In this document: positions 26,389 through 34,590 of the stretch, in pieces
Layout of the letters: every line of letters begins with the position of its first letter
Numbering within the stretch: position 1 is the stretch's first letter
DNA from: DASUPK01 sp963815665
Lineage (GTDB): Bacteria; Actinomycetota; Thermoleophilia; Solirubrobacterales; 70-9
NCBI GenBank assembly: GCA_963815665.1
Contig: CAWFHN010000016.1
Location: 62,001-126,000, forward strand
Reading direction: 5' to 3'
Length of the DNA stretch: 64,000 nt
The notes under the pieces: model-generated
Told to the model about the DNA's origin: nothing
Database searches by the model: none
The model's input: the letters and a program-made list of their open reading frames with translations, nothing else
Translations under genes and position numbers: made by a program

Positions 26389-28197
26389 ATGGCAGGCTCG
26401 GTCACAGGCAGAGGTGCCCGGCGAGTGACGGGCAGAGGCGCGGCGGCGCTGGCGGTGGCGATCGCGCTGGGGGCATTGGCCGCGGTCAATCTGGCCGGGC
26501 CCAGTGCCAGCGCCCAGTCGAGCGGCAAGCCGAACGTGGTGATGCTCCTCACCGACGACCAGACCCTGGACGAGATGAGCGGCCTTCCCCAGACCTCCGC
26601 CCTGATCGCCGGCCAGGGCACGACCTTCAGCCGTGCCTACATCTCATACCCGCTCTGCTGCCCGTCGCGGGCGGCGATCTTCACCGGGCAGTACATGCAC
26701 AACAACGGGGTGCGCGGCAACAGCCCGCCCGTGGGCGGCTGGCAGCGCTTTCACGAGCTGGGGCTCGAGCAGCGTGACCTGCCCACCTGGCTGCACGCCG
26801 CCGGTTACTACAACGTCCAGATCGGCAAGTACCTGAACGGCTACAGCGGGGCGCCACCGCCGATCCCGCCCGACTGGAATGAGTGGTACGGCAAGCTCTC
26901 CGAGTACGACGCCGCTCAGCCGGGGGGCGAGCTCTACTTCCACTACCGGCTTCGCGAGAAGCCACCGACCAGAGGCGGCGTCCGCTGTCCCAGCGGTGAC
27001 CCGGCGGGTCCCGGGCAGCCGTTCACGTGCTTCTACGGGGATGCCCCGTCCGACTACCAGACCGACGTCTTCAAGCAGATGACCGTCAACGCCATCCATC
27101 GGCTGAGCGGCGGCTCGCAGCCCTTCTTCCTGAACGTCGACTTCAACTCCCCGCACTCCCCGTATACCCCTGCGCCGCGGGACCAGGGCAGCCTGGCGGG
27201 TCTCCCGCTCGCTCCCGAACCCGGCATGAACGAGCGCAACACCTCCGACAAGCCGTTCTTCCTGCGGCGGCTGCCGCGCCTGGGGGCCTGGAAGCTCGCG
27301 CAGATCGACCAGCGGCGGCGGTCCCAGCTCGAGGCACTGCGCAGCGTGGACCAGGCCGTGACCGAGATCGTCGGCGCGCTCGCAGCCGAGGGCCAGCTCG
27401 ACAACACCTACATCGTCTTCGCCTCGGACAACGGGTACTTCAGCGGTGAGCACCGAATCCGGCAAGGGAAGTACCTGCCGCACGAGCCCTCGAGCCACGT
27501 CCCGCTGATGGTTCGCGGGCCGGGCATCCCGGCCGGCGGCACCTCCAGCGAGCTCGTCTCCAACGTCGACCTGGCGTCGACCTTCGCCCAGATGGCCGGG
27601 GCGTCGCCCGCGATCGCGCAGGACGGGCGATCGCTTCTGCCCTTCGCTGAGCAGCCCTGGCTGCGCACCACCCGGCCGATTCTGCTCGAGGGCGACACCG
27701 GCGCGAACATCGACGACGAGGGGCCGGATGGTCCGAGCGCCCAGAACCAGGCGGCCGACAGGGCCTTCAAGAAGCGCCAGAAGCGCGAGCGCAAGCGGCT
27801 CAAGCGCCGCTGCCGCAAGCTCAAGCGGAAGAGCCCGCGGCGCGCCCTGCTCTGCCACAAGCGCGGCGTCCGCAACATCGAGCAGGAGCCGGTGGACACG
27901 ACCTACAACCTCCACGCCCCGGCCTACCGCGGGATCCGCACCGACCGTTACGCGCTCTTCCTGTACTCGACCGGCGAGGTGGAGCTCTACGACATGTGGC
28001 GCGATCCGTTCCAGCTCCACTCGGTGGCGAAGTCGCGGCGCTACTGGGCGGTCCGCAAGCAGCTTCTCAGCCGGCTCGACTCGCTCGCGTCCTGCTCGGG
28101 GCCACGCTGCAGCGCCGCGATCGGCCCGGACCCGCAACCGCTCAAGCCAAGAAGAACCAAGAAGAAGGCCAAGAAGAAGCACCGGCGCTCCCACTAG
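26389..28197 (+). CDS. Secreted sulfatase with polybasic C-terminal region
   Basis: A type I sulfatase: the N-terminus is a signal peptide (hydrophobic ~20-37, likely cut after ASA), then NVVMLLTDDQ with two metal-binding Asp residues, and the key motif LCCPSRAAIFTG, where the first Cys of CxPSR would be converted to formylglycine. FFLNVDFNSPHSPYTP and FASDNGYFSGEH are typical metal and active-site blocks. The protein carries a long Lys/Arg-rich segment near 460-500 (KKRQKRERKRLKRR) and ends in another basic run (RRTKKKAKKKHRRSH). No maturase is seen in the window. The start is uncertain: GTG 26347 or ATG 26389; the second gives the better signal peptide. Confidence 0.9.
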   Translation: MAGSVTGRGARRVTGRGAAALAVAIALGALAAVNLAGPSASAQSSGKPNVVMLLTDDQTLDEMSGLPQTSALIAGQGTTFSRAYISYPLCCPSRAAIFTGQYMHNNGVRGNSPPVGGWQRFHELGLEQRDLPTWLHAAGYYNVQIGKYLNGYSGAPPPIPPDWNEWYGKLSEYDAAQPGGELYFHYRLREKPPTRGGVRCPSGDPAGPGQPFTCFYGDAPSDYQTDVFKQMTVNAIHRLSGGSQPFFLNVDFNSPHSPYTPAPRDQGSLAGLPLAPEPGMNERNTSDKPFFLRRLPRLGAWKLAQIDQRRRSQLEALRSVDQAVTEIVGALAAEGQLDNTYIVFASDNGYFSGEHRIRQGKYLPHEPSSHVPLMVRGPGIPAGGTSSELVSNVDLASTFAQMAGASPAIAQDGRSLLPFAEQPWLRTTRPILLEGDTGANIDDEGPDGPSAQNQAADRAFKKRQKRERKRLKRRCRKLKRKSPRRALLCHKRGVRNIEQEPVDTTYNLHAPAYRGIRTDRYALFLYSTGEVELYDMWRDPFQLHSVAKSRRYWAVRKQLLSRLDSLASCSGPRCSAAIGPDPQPLKPRRTKKKAKKKHRRSH

Positions 28198-28217
28198 CGG
28201 GCGGCCCCTCATCCCGG

Positions 28218-28235
28218 GGGGGCTTATCCGCCCCC
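28218..28235 (+). terminator. GC hairpin between sulfatase and MFS genes
   Basis: A 6-bp GC stem (GGGGGC/GCCCCC) with a TTATCC loop lies 20 bp after the sulfatase stop. There is no T-run, so it is a weak terminator candidate or a pause site. Confidence 0.35.
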
Positions 28236-28253
28236 TCCGGTAGAAGCCAGGCT

Positions 28254-29426
28254 GTGAACGCCCGCCGCAGCCTCGGCGTCTTCGTCCTCGCCCTCGCGAT
28301 CACCGGGTGGAACTGCGGCAACGTCGGTCCCGTCGTCGGCTCGCTGACGAAGGACTTCGACATCGGCCTCGGCGAGGTCGGATTGCTCTCGGGCGCCTTC
28401 TTCTTCGCCGGCTCGGCCGCCGGCAGCCTGGCGGGAGCGGAGCTGGCGCGCAGGATCCGGGTGCTCACGGGGATCTGGGCGAGCTGCCTGCTCTCGATCG
28501 CCGGCAACGTGGTGTTCGCTGCGGGAGACAGCGTCGCGGTCCTGGCGGCAGGCCGCGTGCTCGCCGGGCTGGCCTTCGGCCTGGCTGCCGTCTTCATCCC
28601 GACCTATGCCCGCGTGATCGGGGGCGTGAAGATGGTCGGGCTGTTCGGCGCCGGGCTGACGCTCGGCGTCGCGGCCGCCCTCCTCCTGGGCAGCGTGCTC
28701 CAGGGTGCGGGCGTCGACTGGCGAGTTGCCTTCGTTATCACCGCAGCGCTCGCCGCGGTCGCGCTGCCGATCCTCCCCAACGAGGAGGTCGAGGTGCCGC
28801 GGGCCGCGTCCGAGGGCGAGGGACTGACTCGGGAGGCGCTCACCAACCAGGGGTGGTGGCGAGTGCAGCTGCTCGGGATCGCCACGCTCAACCTGCCGCT
28901 GATCGTCGGCGCGTGGCTCGTTCACTACCTGATCACCGTCTACGGGCTCTCCGCTGGCCTCGCCGGCGTGATCGCCTTCGTGCTCTTTGGAATCTCGGCG
29001 GTAATGCGCGACGTCGCCGGCAGGATGACCGCCGCCGGCGCCGGCCCGTCGATGCTCGTGATCGTGGGGCTGAGCATGGGTGCGGCGGGCCTTGTGCTGC
29101 TCGGCCAGGGAAGCTCGGCCGCGGTGGCGCTCGTCTCCGTGGCGCTGATGGGGATCGGGCTCTCCCTGCCCTATCCGCTCTACTACGACGAGGCGGAGCG
29201 GGTCCTGCCCGATCGCCCCGTCGGATCGCTTGGGCTCATGCAGGTCGGAGCGGGGCTGTTCCCGATCCCCGTCATCCCGTTGTTCGGCGCGGCCCTGGCC
29301 AGCGGGGATGCCGACCTGGCCTTCGCCTCGCTCGCGGCCTTCGCCGTGCTCACTCTCGTGCTCAACGCGAAACCTCCCGTGGCTCGGCGCGAAGCCGTCA
29401 GTCCTGCCAGCGCTGCCCCTGGCTGA
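28254..29426 (+). CDS. MFS family transporter
   Basis: A 390-aa integral membrane protein with about 12 hydrophobic segments, in two halves of six (GRVLAGLAFGLAAVFIPTY resembles the motif between helices 4 and 5 of major facilitator proteins; a cytoplasmic loop near residue 185 reads PNEEVEVPRAAS). The GTG at 28254 is the start; the open frame extends upstream into the sulfatase region without homology. Substrate unknown. Its 3-prime end overlaps the TetR gene by 29 bp on the opposite strand. Confidence 0.85.
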   Translation: MNARRSLGVFVLALAITGWNCGNVGPVVGSLTKDFDIGLGEVGLLSGAFFFAGSAAGSLAGAELARRIRVLTGIWASCLLSIAGNVVFAAGDSVAVLAAGRVLAGLAFGLAAVFIPTYARVIGGVKMVGLFGAGLTLGVAAALLLGSVLQGAGVDWRVAFVITAALAAVALPILPNEEVEVPRAASEGEGLTREALTNQGWWRVQLLGIATLNLPLIVGAWLVHYLITVYGLSAGLAGVIAFVLFGISAVMRDVAGRMTAAGAGPSMLVIVGLSMGAAGLVLLGQGSSAAVALVSVALMGIGLSLPYPLYYDEAERVLPDRPVGSLGLMQVGAGLFPIPVIPLFGAALASGDADLAFASLAAFAVLTLVLNAKPPVARREAVSPASAAPG

Positions 29427-30039
29427 TCCGCTCCTGGCCGACCCAGGCGAAGTCCATGGCCGCCTGGACCACCTCCTTCTTCGGGACCTTGCGGTGCAGG
29501 TCCCACCAGTCCGCGAGCGACTGCATCGCACCGACCATCTGCTGGGCGATCATCTCGACGAACTGCGGCAGCTTCGGGAAGTCGATGCCCTTGCGCTCGG
29601 CCTCCTCGCTCATCAGCTGGACGATCGCGGCCGCGACCTCGTCGCGGAGCCGGTCGAGCCGGACCGCGACGTCCGGGTCGCCTGCGTTGCGGAACATGAT
29701 CCGCCAGGCGCCGCGGCGCTCCTCGACGAAGCCGAAGAAGGCCTCGAGCCCGGCGCGCATCCTCGCCTCCCCCGGCTCCGCCGCCACCACAGCCCCGCTG
29801 ATCCGCTCGACGAGCTCGTGGACGTGCATCTCCAGCATCGCCACGTAGAGCTCGCGCTTGGAGGAGAAGTGCTCGTAGAGGAGCGCCTTGGAGACCCCGG
29901 CCCGCTCGGCGACCGCGTCGAGGGAGGTCTCGTGGTAGCCGGTGTCGGCGAACGCGTTGCGGGAAGCGTCGAGGATCGCCTCGCGACGATCGGCCGCTGC
30001 CATTCGCGGGCGGGGTTTGTTCTCTGTGACGGGACTCAC
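29398..30039 (-). CDS. TetR family transcriptional regulator
   Basis: A 213-aa repressor. The helix-turn-helix is near residues 34-60 (TSLDAVAERAGVSKALLYEHFSSKRELYVAML), followed by an all-helical ligand domain. It is divergent from the R2lox-SCP2 gene, and a 22-bp inverted repeat lies in the 71-bp gap, so it probably controls that gene and itself. The start is this GTG or the ATG at 30003 (MAAADRREAIL). The ligand is unknown; a lipid-like molecule fits the neighbour. Confidence 0.88.
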   Translation of the reverse strand: MSPVTENKPRPRMAAADRREAILDASRNAFADTGYHETSLDAVAERAGVSKALLYEHFSSKRELYVAMLEMHVHELVERISGAVVAAEPGEARMRAGLEAFFGFVEERRGAWRIMFRNAGDPDVAVRLDRLRDEVAAAIVQLMSEEAERKGIDFPKLPQFVEMIAQQMVGAMQSLADWWDLHRKVPKKEVVQAAMDFAWVGQERISQGQRWQD

Positions 30040-30044
30040 GGTAC

Positions 30045-30066
30045 TAACTGACTGGTCAGTCAGTTA
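30045..30066. promoter_or_regulatory. TetR-type operator
   Basis: A perfect 10-bp inverted repeat with a 2-bp spacer, TAACTGACTG-GT-CAGTCAGTTA, sits between the TetR gene and the R2lox gene. It begins 6 bp from the GTG start of TetR and overlaps a TACTAT box (30065-30070) that could be the -10 element of the R2lox promoter. Binding there would block both genes. Confidence 0.85.
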
Positions 30067-30110
30067 CTATACGCGAGACAGCAGCGGAAACGAGGATCAG
30101 GAGGCACCGA

Positions 30111-31397
30111 ATGTCGGTCGCGCAGCAGGGCATCGCCGGAGGAATCACCTACGACGACCTCTATCGCCGCTGGGAGGAGGGCAACTGGAAGGCGACCGAG
30201 CTCGACTTCTCCGAGGACCGCAAGGGCTGGGATTCCCTCAACGACATCCAGCGGCGCTCAGCGCTCTGGATCTACTCGATGTTCTTCTACGGCGAGGACG
30301 CGGTCGCCGACGGCCTCTCCCCCTACATCGAGGCCGCGCCGAAGGAGGAGCAGAAGTACTTCCTCGCGACGCAGCAGGTCGATGAGGCCCGCCACGCCGT
30401 CTTCTTCCACCGCTTCTTCAAGGAGGTCATCGGCGTCGAGGGCGGCATCGCCGAGGGCCTCGAGTTCACCAGGTCCCAGCTCGGCTGGGGCTACAGCAAC
30501 GTCTTCGGCCGCCTCGAGCGGATGGTCACCGAGCTCCAGACCGACCGCTCGCTCCCCAAGTTCGCGCAGGCGATCACGCTCTATCACATGATCATCGAGG
30601 CGACGATGGCCCAGCCCGGCCAGCACTTCATCGAGGACTTCTTCGCCAAGGCCGGGACGATGCCGGGCTTCAGCGCGGGCATGGAGAAGGTCTCCCGCGA
30701 CGAGCAGCGCCACATCGGCTTCGGCGTCAAGGTCCTCTCGGAGCTCTTCGCCGAGTCCGACGAGTGCAAGGCCGCGGCCTCAGAGCTCCTCCGCGAGGTG
30801 CTGCCCTGGGTCACCGGCGTCTTCGTGCCGCCCGGCTGGGACGAGCGCTACACGACCGAGTACGGCTTCACCCTCGAGCAGATCTACGCCTTCGGGATGA
30901 AGTCGGTCGAGATGAAGTGGAAGGCGACCGGCTACCCGCTCAGCGAGCATCCCGCTGGGATCTATCCGTTCGATCCCGAGATGCCGCACGAGGAGCGCGC
31001 CCAGCGCCAGATCAAGCTGCTCCGCGCCGGCGTCATGGGCGAGCCCAACGGCAAGCCCGACGTGAATCCCGAGCTCGAGGCCATCCTCTTCGACCTGATC
31101 GCGCGATCGGCCCACACCGACGCGGTTGACCGCCCGGTCACGATCCAGTGGCGCTTCGAGGACGCCGAGCCGTACCACCTGCGGATCGACAACGGGTCAA
31201 CGCGCGCCGAGCCGGGGGTGGCGGACAAGGCCGACCTCACCCTGAGGACGACCTGGGCCGACTGGATCGACATCTCGGTGCGGGGTCAGGATGCGCGCCG
31301 GGCGATGCTGCGCCGCAAGCTGAAGCCGCGCGGATCGCTGCGCCAGCTTCGCCGGATGCCGAAGATATTTCCACCAAGGCCTCAGCCCATCCAGTAG
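30111..31397 (+). CDS. R2-like ligand-binding oxidase fused to an SCP2-like domain
   Basis: The first ~300 residues are a ferritin-like dinuclear metal oxidase. The ligands fit R2lox spacing: Glu62, Glu92, His95, Glu163, Glu198, His201. The two residues that form the Val-Tyr ether cross-link in the Mycobacterium protein are also placed correctly: Val65 (three after Glu62) and Tyr158 (five before Glu163). The last ~95 residues (VTIQWRFEDAEPYHLRIDNG ... LTLRTTWADWIDISVRG) look like a sterol-carrier-protein-2 domain, which binds lipids. Known R2lox proteins are about 310 aa, so the extra domain is unusual. It is probably a lipid or fatty-acid oxidase under TetR control. Confidence 0.87.
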   Translation: MSVAQQGIAGGITYDDLYRRWEEGNWKATELDFSEDRKGWDSLNDIQRRSALWIYSMFFYGEDAVADGLSPYIEAAPKEEQKYFLATQQVDEARHAVFFHRFFKEVIGVEGGIAEGLEFTRSQLGWGYSNVFGRLERMVTELQTDRSLPKFAQAITLYHMIIEATMAQPGQHFIEDFFAKAGTMPGFSAGMEKVSRDEQRHIGFGVKVLSELFAESDECKAAASELLREVLPWVTGVFVPPGWDERYTTEYGFTLEQIYAFGMKSVEMKWKATGYPLSEHPAGIYPFDPEMPHEERAQRQIKLLRAGVMGEPNGKPDVNPELEAILFDLIARSAHTDAVDRPVTIQWRFEDAEPYHLRIDNGSTRAEPGVADKADLTLRTTWADWIDISVRGQDARRAMLRRKLKPRGSLRQLRRMPKIFPPRPQPIQ

Positions 31398-31877
31398 TTA
31401 CTCGCCCAGCAGCTTCTTCTTCTGGGCCTCGAACTCCGCGTCGGTGATCTTGCCGGCGTCGCGTTGCCCCTCCAGATGGGCGATCTGATCGAGAGGATCC
31501 TGCTTCGGTGCAGAGATCCCGCCGCCGAAACCGCCGGCGTTCGGCACGGGCATCATCCGCCCGAGGATGCCGGTGATCTTCTCCTGCAGCCCCGGCACCT
31601 CCGCCGCGTTGATCGTCTGGCCCTTCTCGTCGGGATCGATGCCTGACTGACGGATGGCCTCCTCGATCTCCTCGCGAGCACCGGATCCCCGGAGGTCGAG
31701 CGTCTGGCTCGGTTGCCCGGCCTGAGCCTCGCCGGGCTTGGTCCAGCCGGGCTCCCCCATCGAGACGCTCTGGGAATCCGGGAGCGCGGAGCCCTGCACG
31801 GCGGCGTCGAACTCGGGCGTACCCGGCTCCGGAATCGCCCGCTCGTCCTTCTTTCTCAGGAAGCCGAAGAGGCCCAC
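31398..31877 (-). CDS. SHOCT domain-containing protein
   Basis: A 159-aa cytosolic protein with a short basic N-terminus (MGLFGFLRKKDERA), a low-complexity Pro/Gly middle, a helical segment (EEIEEAIRQSGIDPDEKG) and a C-terminal SHOCT motif (DPLDQIAHLEGQRDAGKITDAEFEAQKKKLLGE). SHOCT modules are small helical hairpins thought to mediate oligomer contacts. Function unknown. Its stop codon directly abuts the R2lox stop codon. Confidence 0.75.
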   Translation of the reverse strand: MGLFGFLRKKDERAIPEPGTPEFDAAVQGSALPDSQSVSMGEPGWTKPGEAQAGQPSQTLDLRGSGAREEIEEAIRQSGIDPDEKGQTINAAEVPGLQEKITGILGRMMPVPNAGGFGGGISAPKQDPLDQIAHLEGQRDAGKITDAEFEAQKKKLLGE

Positions 31878-31909
31878 GACCCGACTGTATCGATGGCCGC
31901 TCGGGCGGT

Positions 31910-33010
31910 CTAGGCGCCCGGGTCGTCCTCCGGGTCGGAGGAGCTCGAGCCGAGCTCGACGCCGACCAGGTTCGCCGGCCTCCCCGGCAGGTACATCGAA
32001 GAACCGGTCGCGAGGGCGACCTGCTTTCCCTCGGCGTTGGTGATCTCGGCGGTGGCGATCGCCAGGGTGCGGCCGCGATGCAGGATCCGGGCGCGGGCGG
32101 TCAGATCGTTGCCGTCGGGGAAGACCGGGCGCAGGTAGTTGACCTTGAAGTCGAGTGCCGCCACGGCAGTGTCAGGACCAGCGGTGCTGAATGCCGCCGA
32201 TGTCATCGCGCTCTCGGCCAGCATCGCGGTGAAGCCGCCCTGGATCGTCCCCGCGGAGGTCGAGATCCACTTGCTGCACGGCAGCACGACGACCGCCTCG
32301 CCGTCGGCAACGTCGACCGCCCGCAGGCCCGTCAGGTGATGGATCGGCGGCCGGGGCAGCTGACCGTCGACCAGGGCCCGCAGGATCTCGAGCCCGCCGC
32401 GGCGCTCGAATTCCTTCTGCGGGAGGACCTCGCCCTCGGGCTCGCGCCTGAGCGGATCGTCCGCAGCGCTCCCTGGCAGCGGCAGATCGAGAGGCGGAGC
32501 ATCGACATCGGGAGGTTCCGGGATCGGATCGACGGGCGGGAAGACGGTGCAGCGCGTCGTCCCGTGGGAAATCAGCCGGTCCTCGTCGTCGAACAGGAAG
32601 GCCTCGGAGATCCCCAGGGAGCGGCCTCGATGGATCAGCTGGCCGGAACCCGTGACCGTCGCGCCCTTCCCAGGCACAACCGGGCGCAGGAAGGACATCG
32701 AGAGCTCGGCGGTGGTCATTCCCTGACCGGCCTCGACGTCCGAGTGCACCACGGACCCGAGTGCGGCGTCGCCGATCACGGCGAGCATTCCCGGCGAGAT
32801 CAGGCCGGACGAGTTGGCGAACCACGGGGAGGCGGGCATCGAGAAGGTCGAGTGGCCGCGCGAGCCCGCGGTCATCTCCAGCTCCGTCAGGTAACTCATC
32901 GGCGAGTGAGGGACCAGCCCCCGCCGGCCCGCGCCCATGCGATCAATCCCGGGCAGGCCCAGGAAGGAGCGGTCCGGGTAGCCCCCCTTGGCGGGCTCGT
33001 TCCAGATCAT
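31910..33010 (-). CDS. Tandem hotdog-fold protein (PaaI-like thioesterase)
   Basis: A 366-aa protein with two PaaI/hotdog units. Unit one (about 60-165) has SSGLISPGMLAVIGDAALGSVVHS and LSMSFLRPVVPG...GSGQLIHRGRSLG; unit two (about 235-355) has TSAGTIQGGFTAMLAESAMTSAAF and VNYLRPVFPDGNDLTARARILHRGRTLA. These loops match acyl-CoA thioesterases that act on aromatic or fatty acyl-CoA. The two hotdog modules could make an intramolecular dimer. It is transcribed toward the second TetR, next to foldback repeat copy C. Confidence 0.85.
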   Translation of the reverse strand: MIWNEPAKGGYPDRSFLGLPGIDRMGAGRRGLVPHSPMSYLTELEMTAGSRGHSTFSMPASPWFANSSGLISPGMLAVIGDAALGSVVHSDVEAGQGMTTAELSMSFLRPVVPGKGATVTGSGQLIHRGRSLGISEAFLFDDEDRLISHGTTRCTVFPPVDPIPEPPDVDAPPLDLPLPGSAADDPLRREPEGEVLPQKEFERRGGLEILRALVDGQLPRPPIHHLTGLRAVDVADGEAVVVLPCSKWISTSAGTIQGGFTAMLAESAMTSAAFSTAGPDTAVAALDFKVNYLRPVFPDGNDLTARARILHRGRTLAIATAEITNAEGKQVALATGSSMYLPGRPANLVGVELGSSSSDPEDDPGA

Positions 33011-33025
33011 GCGGGCGCATTCTGC

Positions 33026-33153
33026 ACGGCTTCGCCATCAGATCGCGGCCACGAGCGGCCGCCCAACGTAAGTCGCTCCGGGCTCCGCCCTTTATGCGAG
33101 GGCGCGCGTCAGCGCGACCCGTCTTATGAGTGGAGCGGCCTGGTGGCCGCTAG
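33026..33153. repeat. Dispersed foldback repeat, copy C (longest)
   Basis: This copy begins like A (ACGGCTTCGCCATCAGATCG) and ends GGTGGCCGCTAG, with the stop codon of the second TetR inside the terminal CTAG. The left arm (GCGGCCACGAGCGGCC) pairs with the right arm (GGAGCGGCCTGGTGGCCGC). The interior contains a GTCGCTCCGGGC block related to the CAAGTCGCTACGG block of A and D, then a unique insert of about 45 bp. Confidence 0.8.
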
Positions 33154-33755
33154 CCGGCAAGCAGGTGGCGGGCCGCGACGGTCCCGGCGGCGATCACGTC
33201 GGTGTGATCCCGTTCGGGATCGGAGAGCAGCTGCAAGGCGATGCCGTCGGCGAGCGCGAACAGCAGCGCGACGACCGCATCGATCTCGAAGCTTGGCGCG
33301 ATCACGCCCTCCGTCTGCTTGGTACGGAGGATCTCGGCGACGTGGGCACGGGTTCGATTGAAGAGCTCCCCCACCTCGCGCTGGATCTCGGGGTTCCGGC
33401 GGCCGGCGGTGAACAGATCGAACAGGAGAACCCAGAAGCCCGGATCGTTCTGGATGGAGTCCTCGAGATCGGTGACCAGTATGCCGAGCAGCTCGTCGAC
33501 CGACCCCGCCTTGCCGAGCGGTTCGTCCATTCGGGCTATCCGGTGCTCGGTGTCTCGCCTGACAACCTCGACCAGCAGGGCCTCCTTGGTGCCGAAGTAG
33601 TAGTGGAGGAGGCCACGGCTGACGCCGGCCTCACGGGCGACGTGCTCGAAGGTGGAGCCGGAGATGCCGCGCCGGGCGACGCTTGAGCGCATCGCCTCGA
33701 CGATCCGCTGCGCCTTGTCCCCACTCAGCTCCCTGGTCTTGGTGGTCGCCTCCAT
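33150..33755 (-). CDS. TetR family transcriptional regulator
   Basis: A 201-aa TetR protein; the DNA-binding region is STFEHVAREAGVSRGLLHYYFGTKEALLVEVV at about residues 34-65. I chose the ATG at 33755 (MEATTKTREL), since the 21 upstream codons show no family pattern. The 3-prime half is helical. Its likely target is itself or the thioesterase gene; no clear palindrome is visible within 100 bp upstream. Confidence 0.85.
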   Translation of the reverse strand: MEATTKTRELSGDKAQRIVEAMRSSVARRGISGSTFEHVAREAGVSRGLLHYYFGTKEALLVEVVRRDTEHRIARMDEPLGKAGSVDELLGILVTDLEDSIQNDPGFWVLLFDLFTAGRRNPEIQREVGELFNRTRAHVAEILRTKQTEGVIAPSFEIDAVVALLFALADGIALQLLSDPERDHTDVIAAGTVAARHLLAG

Positions 33756-34174
33756 CGTCCGAAACTCTAGGCCCTTGGCTGGCTGAACAGCACGCGGCCG
33801 TTGTGCCCCGCCACGCACGGTTTGCCCGGGTCGACTAGTGTGTTTTGTGCGGGTCCCTAAATTTGGGTATCCGACTATGGGGGTTTTGCCGAAACAACAC
33901 TGCGGGTTTGATGGGATGCATCTGGCGTAGGCGAGCTTAAGCTCGTTGAGCCCGCCAGAGGTTCATCAACTTGAACCCGGTGGCATCAAATGGACGAAAC
34001 ACCGACTCGCTATTACTCGAAACAGATGTGGCGCGACGGGGGCCCGCTGTGTGACTATGCGTCAAGCCTGGACGAGCCTGAGAGGCGTTTCGGAGCAGTT
34101 CAAATCGGGCCCAGGAACATCAATTCGCGGCAGGCCGATACGTGGCACGTCGCCCGATCGAGAGAGAGCACAAA
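33756..34174. other. Non-coding 419-bp region upstream of the LAFTG protein
   Basis: I see no convincing gene here. The region is less GC-rich than its flanks. It holds a near-palindrome CCCTAAATTTGGG (33856-33868), a foldable block at 33907-33990 described separately, and a short ORF starting at 33990 that I do not accept. It is best read as promoter plus long leader of the next gene. Confidence 0.5.
33907..33990 (+). ncRNA. Candidate three-way-junction structured leader RNA
   Basis: On the plus strand the block can form a closing stem TTTGATG/CATCAAA (33907-33913 with 33984-33990), a second stem TCTGGCG/CGCCAGA (33921-33927 with 33953-33959) capped by GAGC-TTAA-GCTC, and a third stem GTTCA/TGAAC (33961-33965 with 33972-33976). 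Three perfect stems around a junction within 84 nt suggest a riboswitch-like or protein-binding leader for the surface protein 185 bp downstream. I do not recognise a known class. Confidence 0.4.
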
Positions 34175-34504
34175 GTGAAGAAGGGAACAAGACGACTGGT
34201 CGCCATTCTTACGGTGGTCGGCGCTCTCGCCCTGGCCCCTGCCGCGTTCGCCCAGAGTACGGGTACCGGGTACGGAGGCATCGCCGGACAGACGGCTCAG
34301 GGCAGCAAGGACAAGAGTGGTGTAGCCGGCAACAATGGCAACACTGGCAACGATGGAACCGTCGCAACGCAGGCCAGCAGCAGCAGTAGTGGTGTGCTTG
34401 CGTTCACGGGACTCGACCTCGCGCTGCTTGCTGGTGGAGGCCTGGTCCTGCTCGCCAGCGGGGTGGCGTTGAGCCGCCTGGTGGGCCGTTCTTCGGCTGC
34501 ATAG
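34175..34504 (+). CDS. Small surface protein with LAFTG sorting signal
   Basis: A 109-aa secreted protein. It starts with a basic signal peptide (VKKGTRRLVAILTVVGALALAPAAFA, likely cut after AFA), then a Gly/Asn/Thr/Ser-rich stretch, and ends with LAFTG (75-79), a hydrophobic span and SRLVGRSSAA. LAxTG signals are recognised by class E sortases in actinobacteria, so it is probably linked covalently to the cell wall. No sortase is in the window. The GTG at 34175 is the preferred start because GAGAGAG precedes it; the frame extends 11 codons further. Confidence 0.82.
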   Translation: MKKGTRRLVAILTVVGALALAPAAFAQSTGTGYGGIAGQTAQGSKDKSGVAGNNGNTGNDGTVATQASSSSSGVLAFTGLDLALLAGGGLVLLASGVALSRLVGRSSAA

Positions 34505-34529
34505 CGAGTCAGTTTCAAACGAAGCCCTT

Positions 34530-34560
34530 CGAAGGTCCCGGCTTGATTGCGGGGCCTTCG
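34530..34560. terminator. Hairpin between the LAFTG gene and the Wzy-like gene
   Basis: The stem CGAAGGTCCCG / CGGGGCCTTCG has 10 pairs of 11 and a 9-nt loop. It sits between two convergent 3-prime ends (34504 and 34591) and can terminate on either side, although no clear T-run is present. Confidence 0.6.
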
Positions 34561-34590
34561 TCCGTTCGGGACCCTATTCGGGACAGGCGC

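Noticed and set aside
26644..28212. Long minus-strand frame (522 codons) opposite the sulfatase
   Set aside because: Shadow of the sulfatase; low-complexity composition and no motifs.
30258..30713. Minus-strand frame opposite the R2lox gene
   Set aside because: Leu/Glu/Asp-rich shadow of a coding strand that has clear diiron ligands.
33907..33990. Assignment of the leader to c-di-GMP-I, c-di-AMP (ydaO), cobalamin, TPP or SAM riboswitches
   Set aside because: None of the conserved boxes of those classes could be found by eye; only stems are visible.
33990..34178. 62-codon frame before the LAFTG gene
   Set aside because: No ribosome-binding site and no recognisable pattern; it overlaps the leader region.
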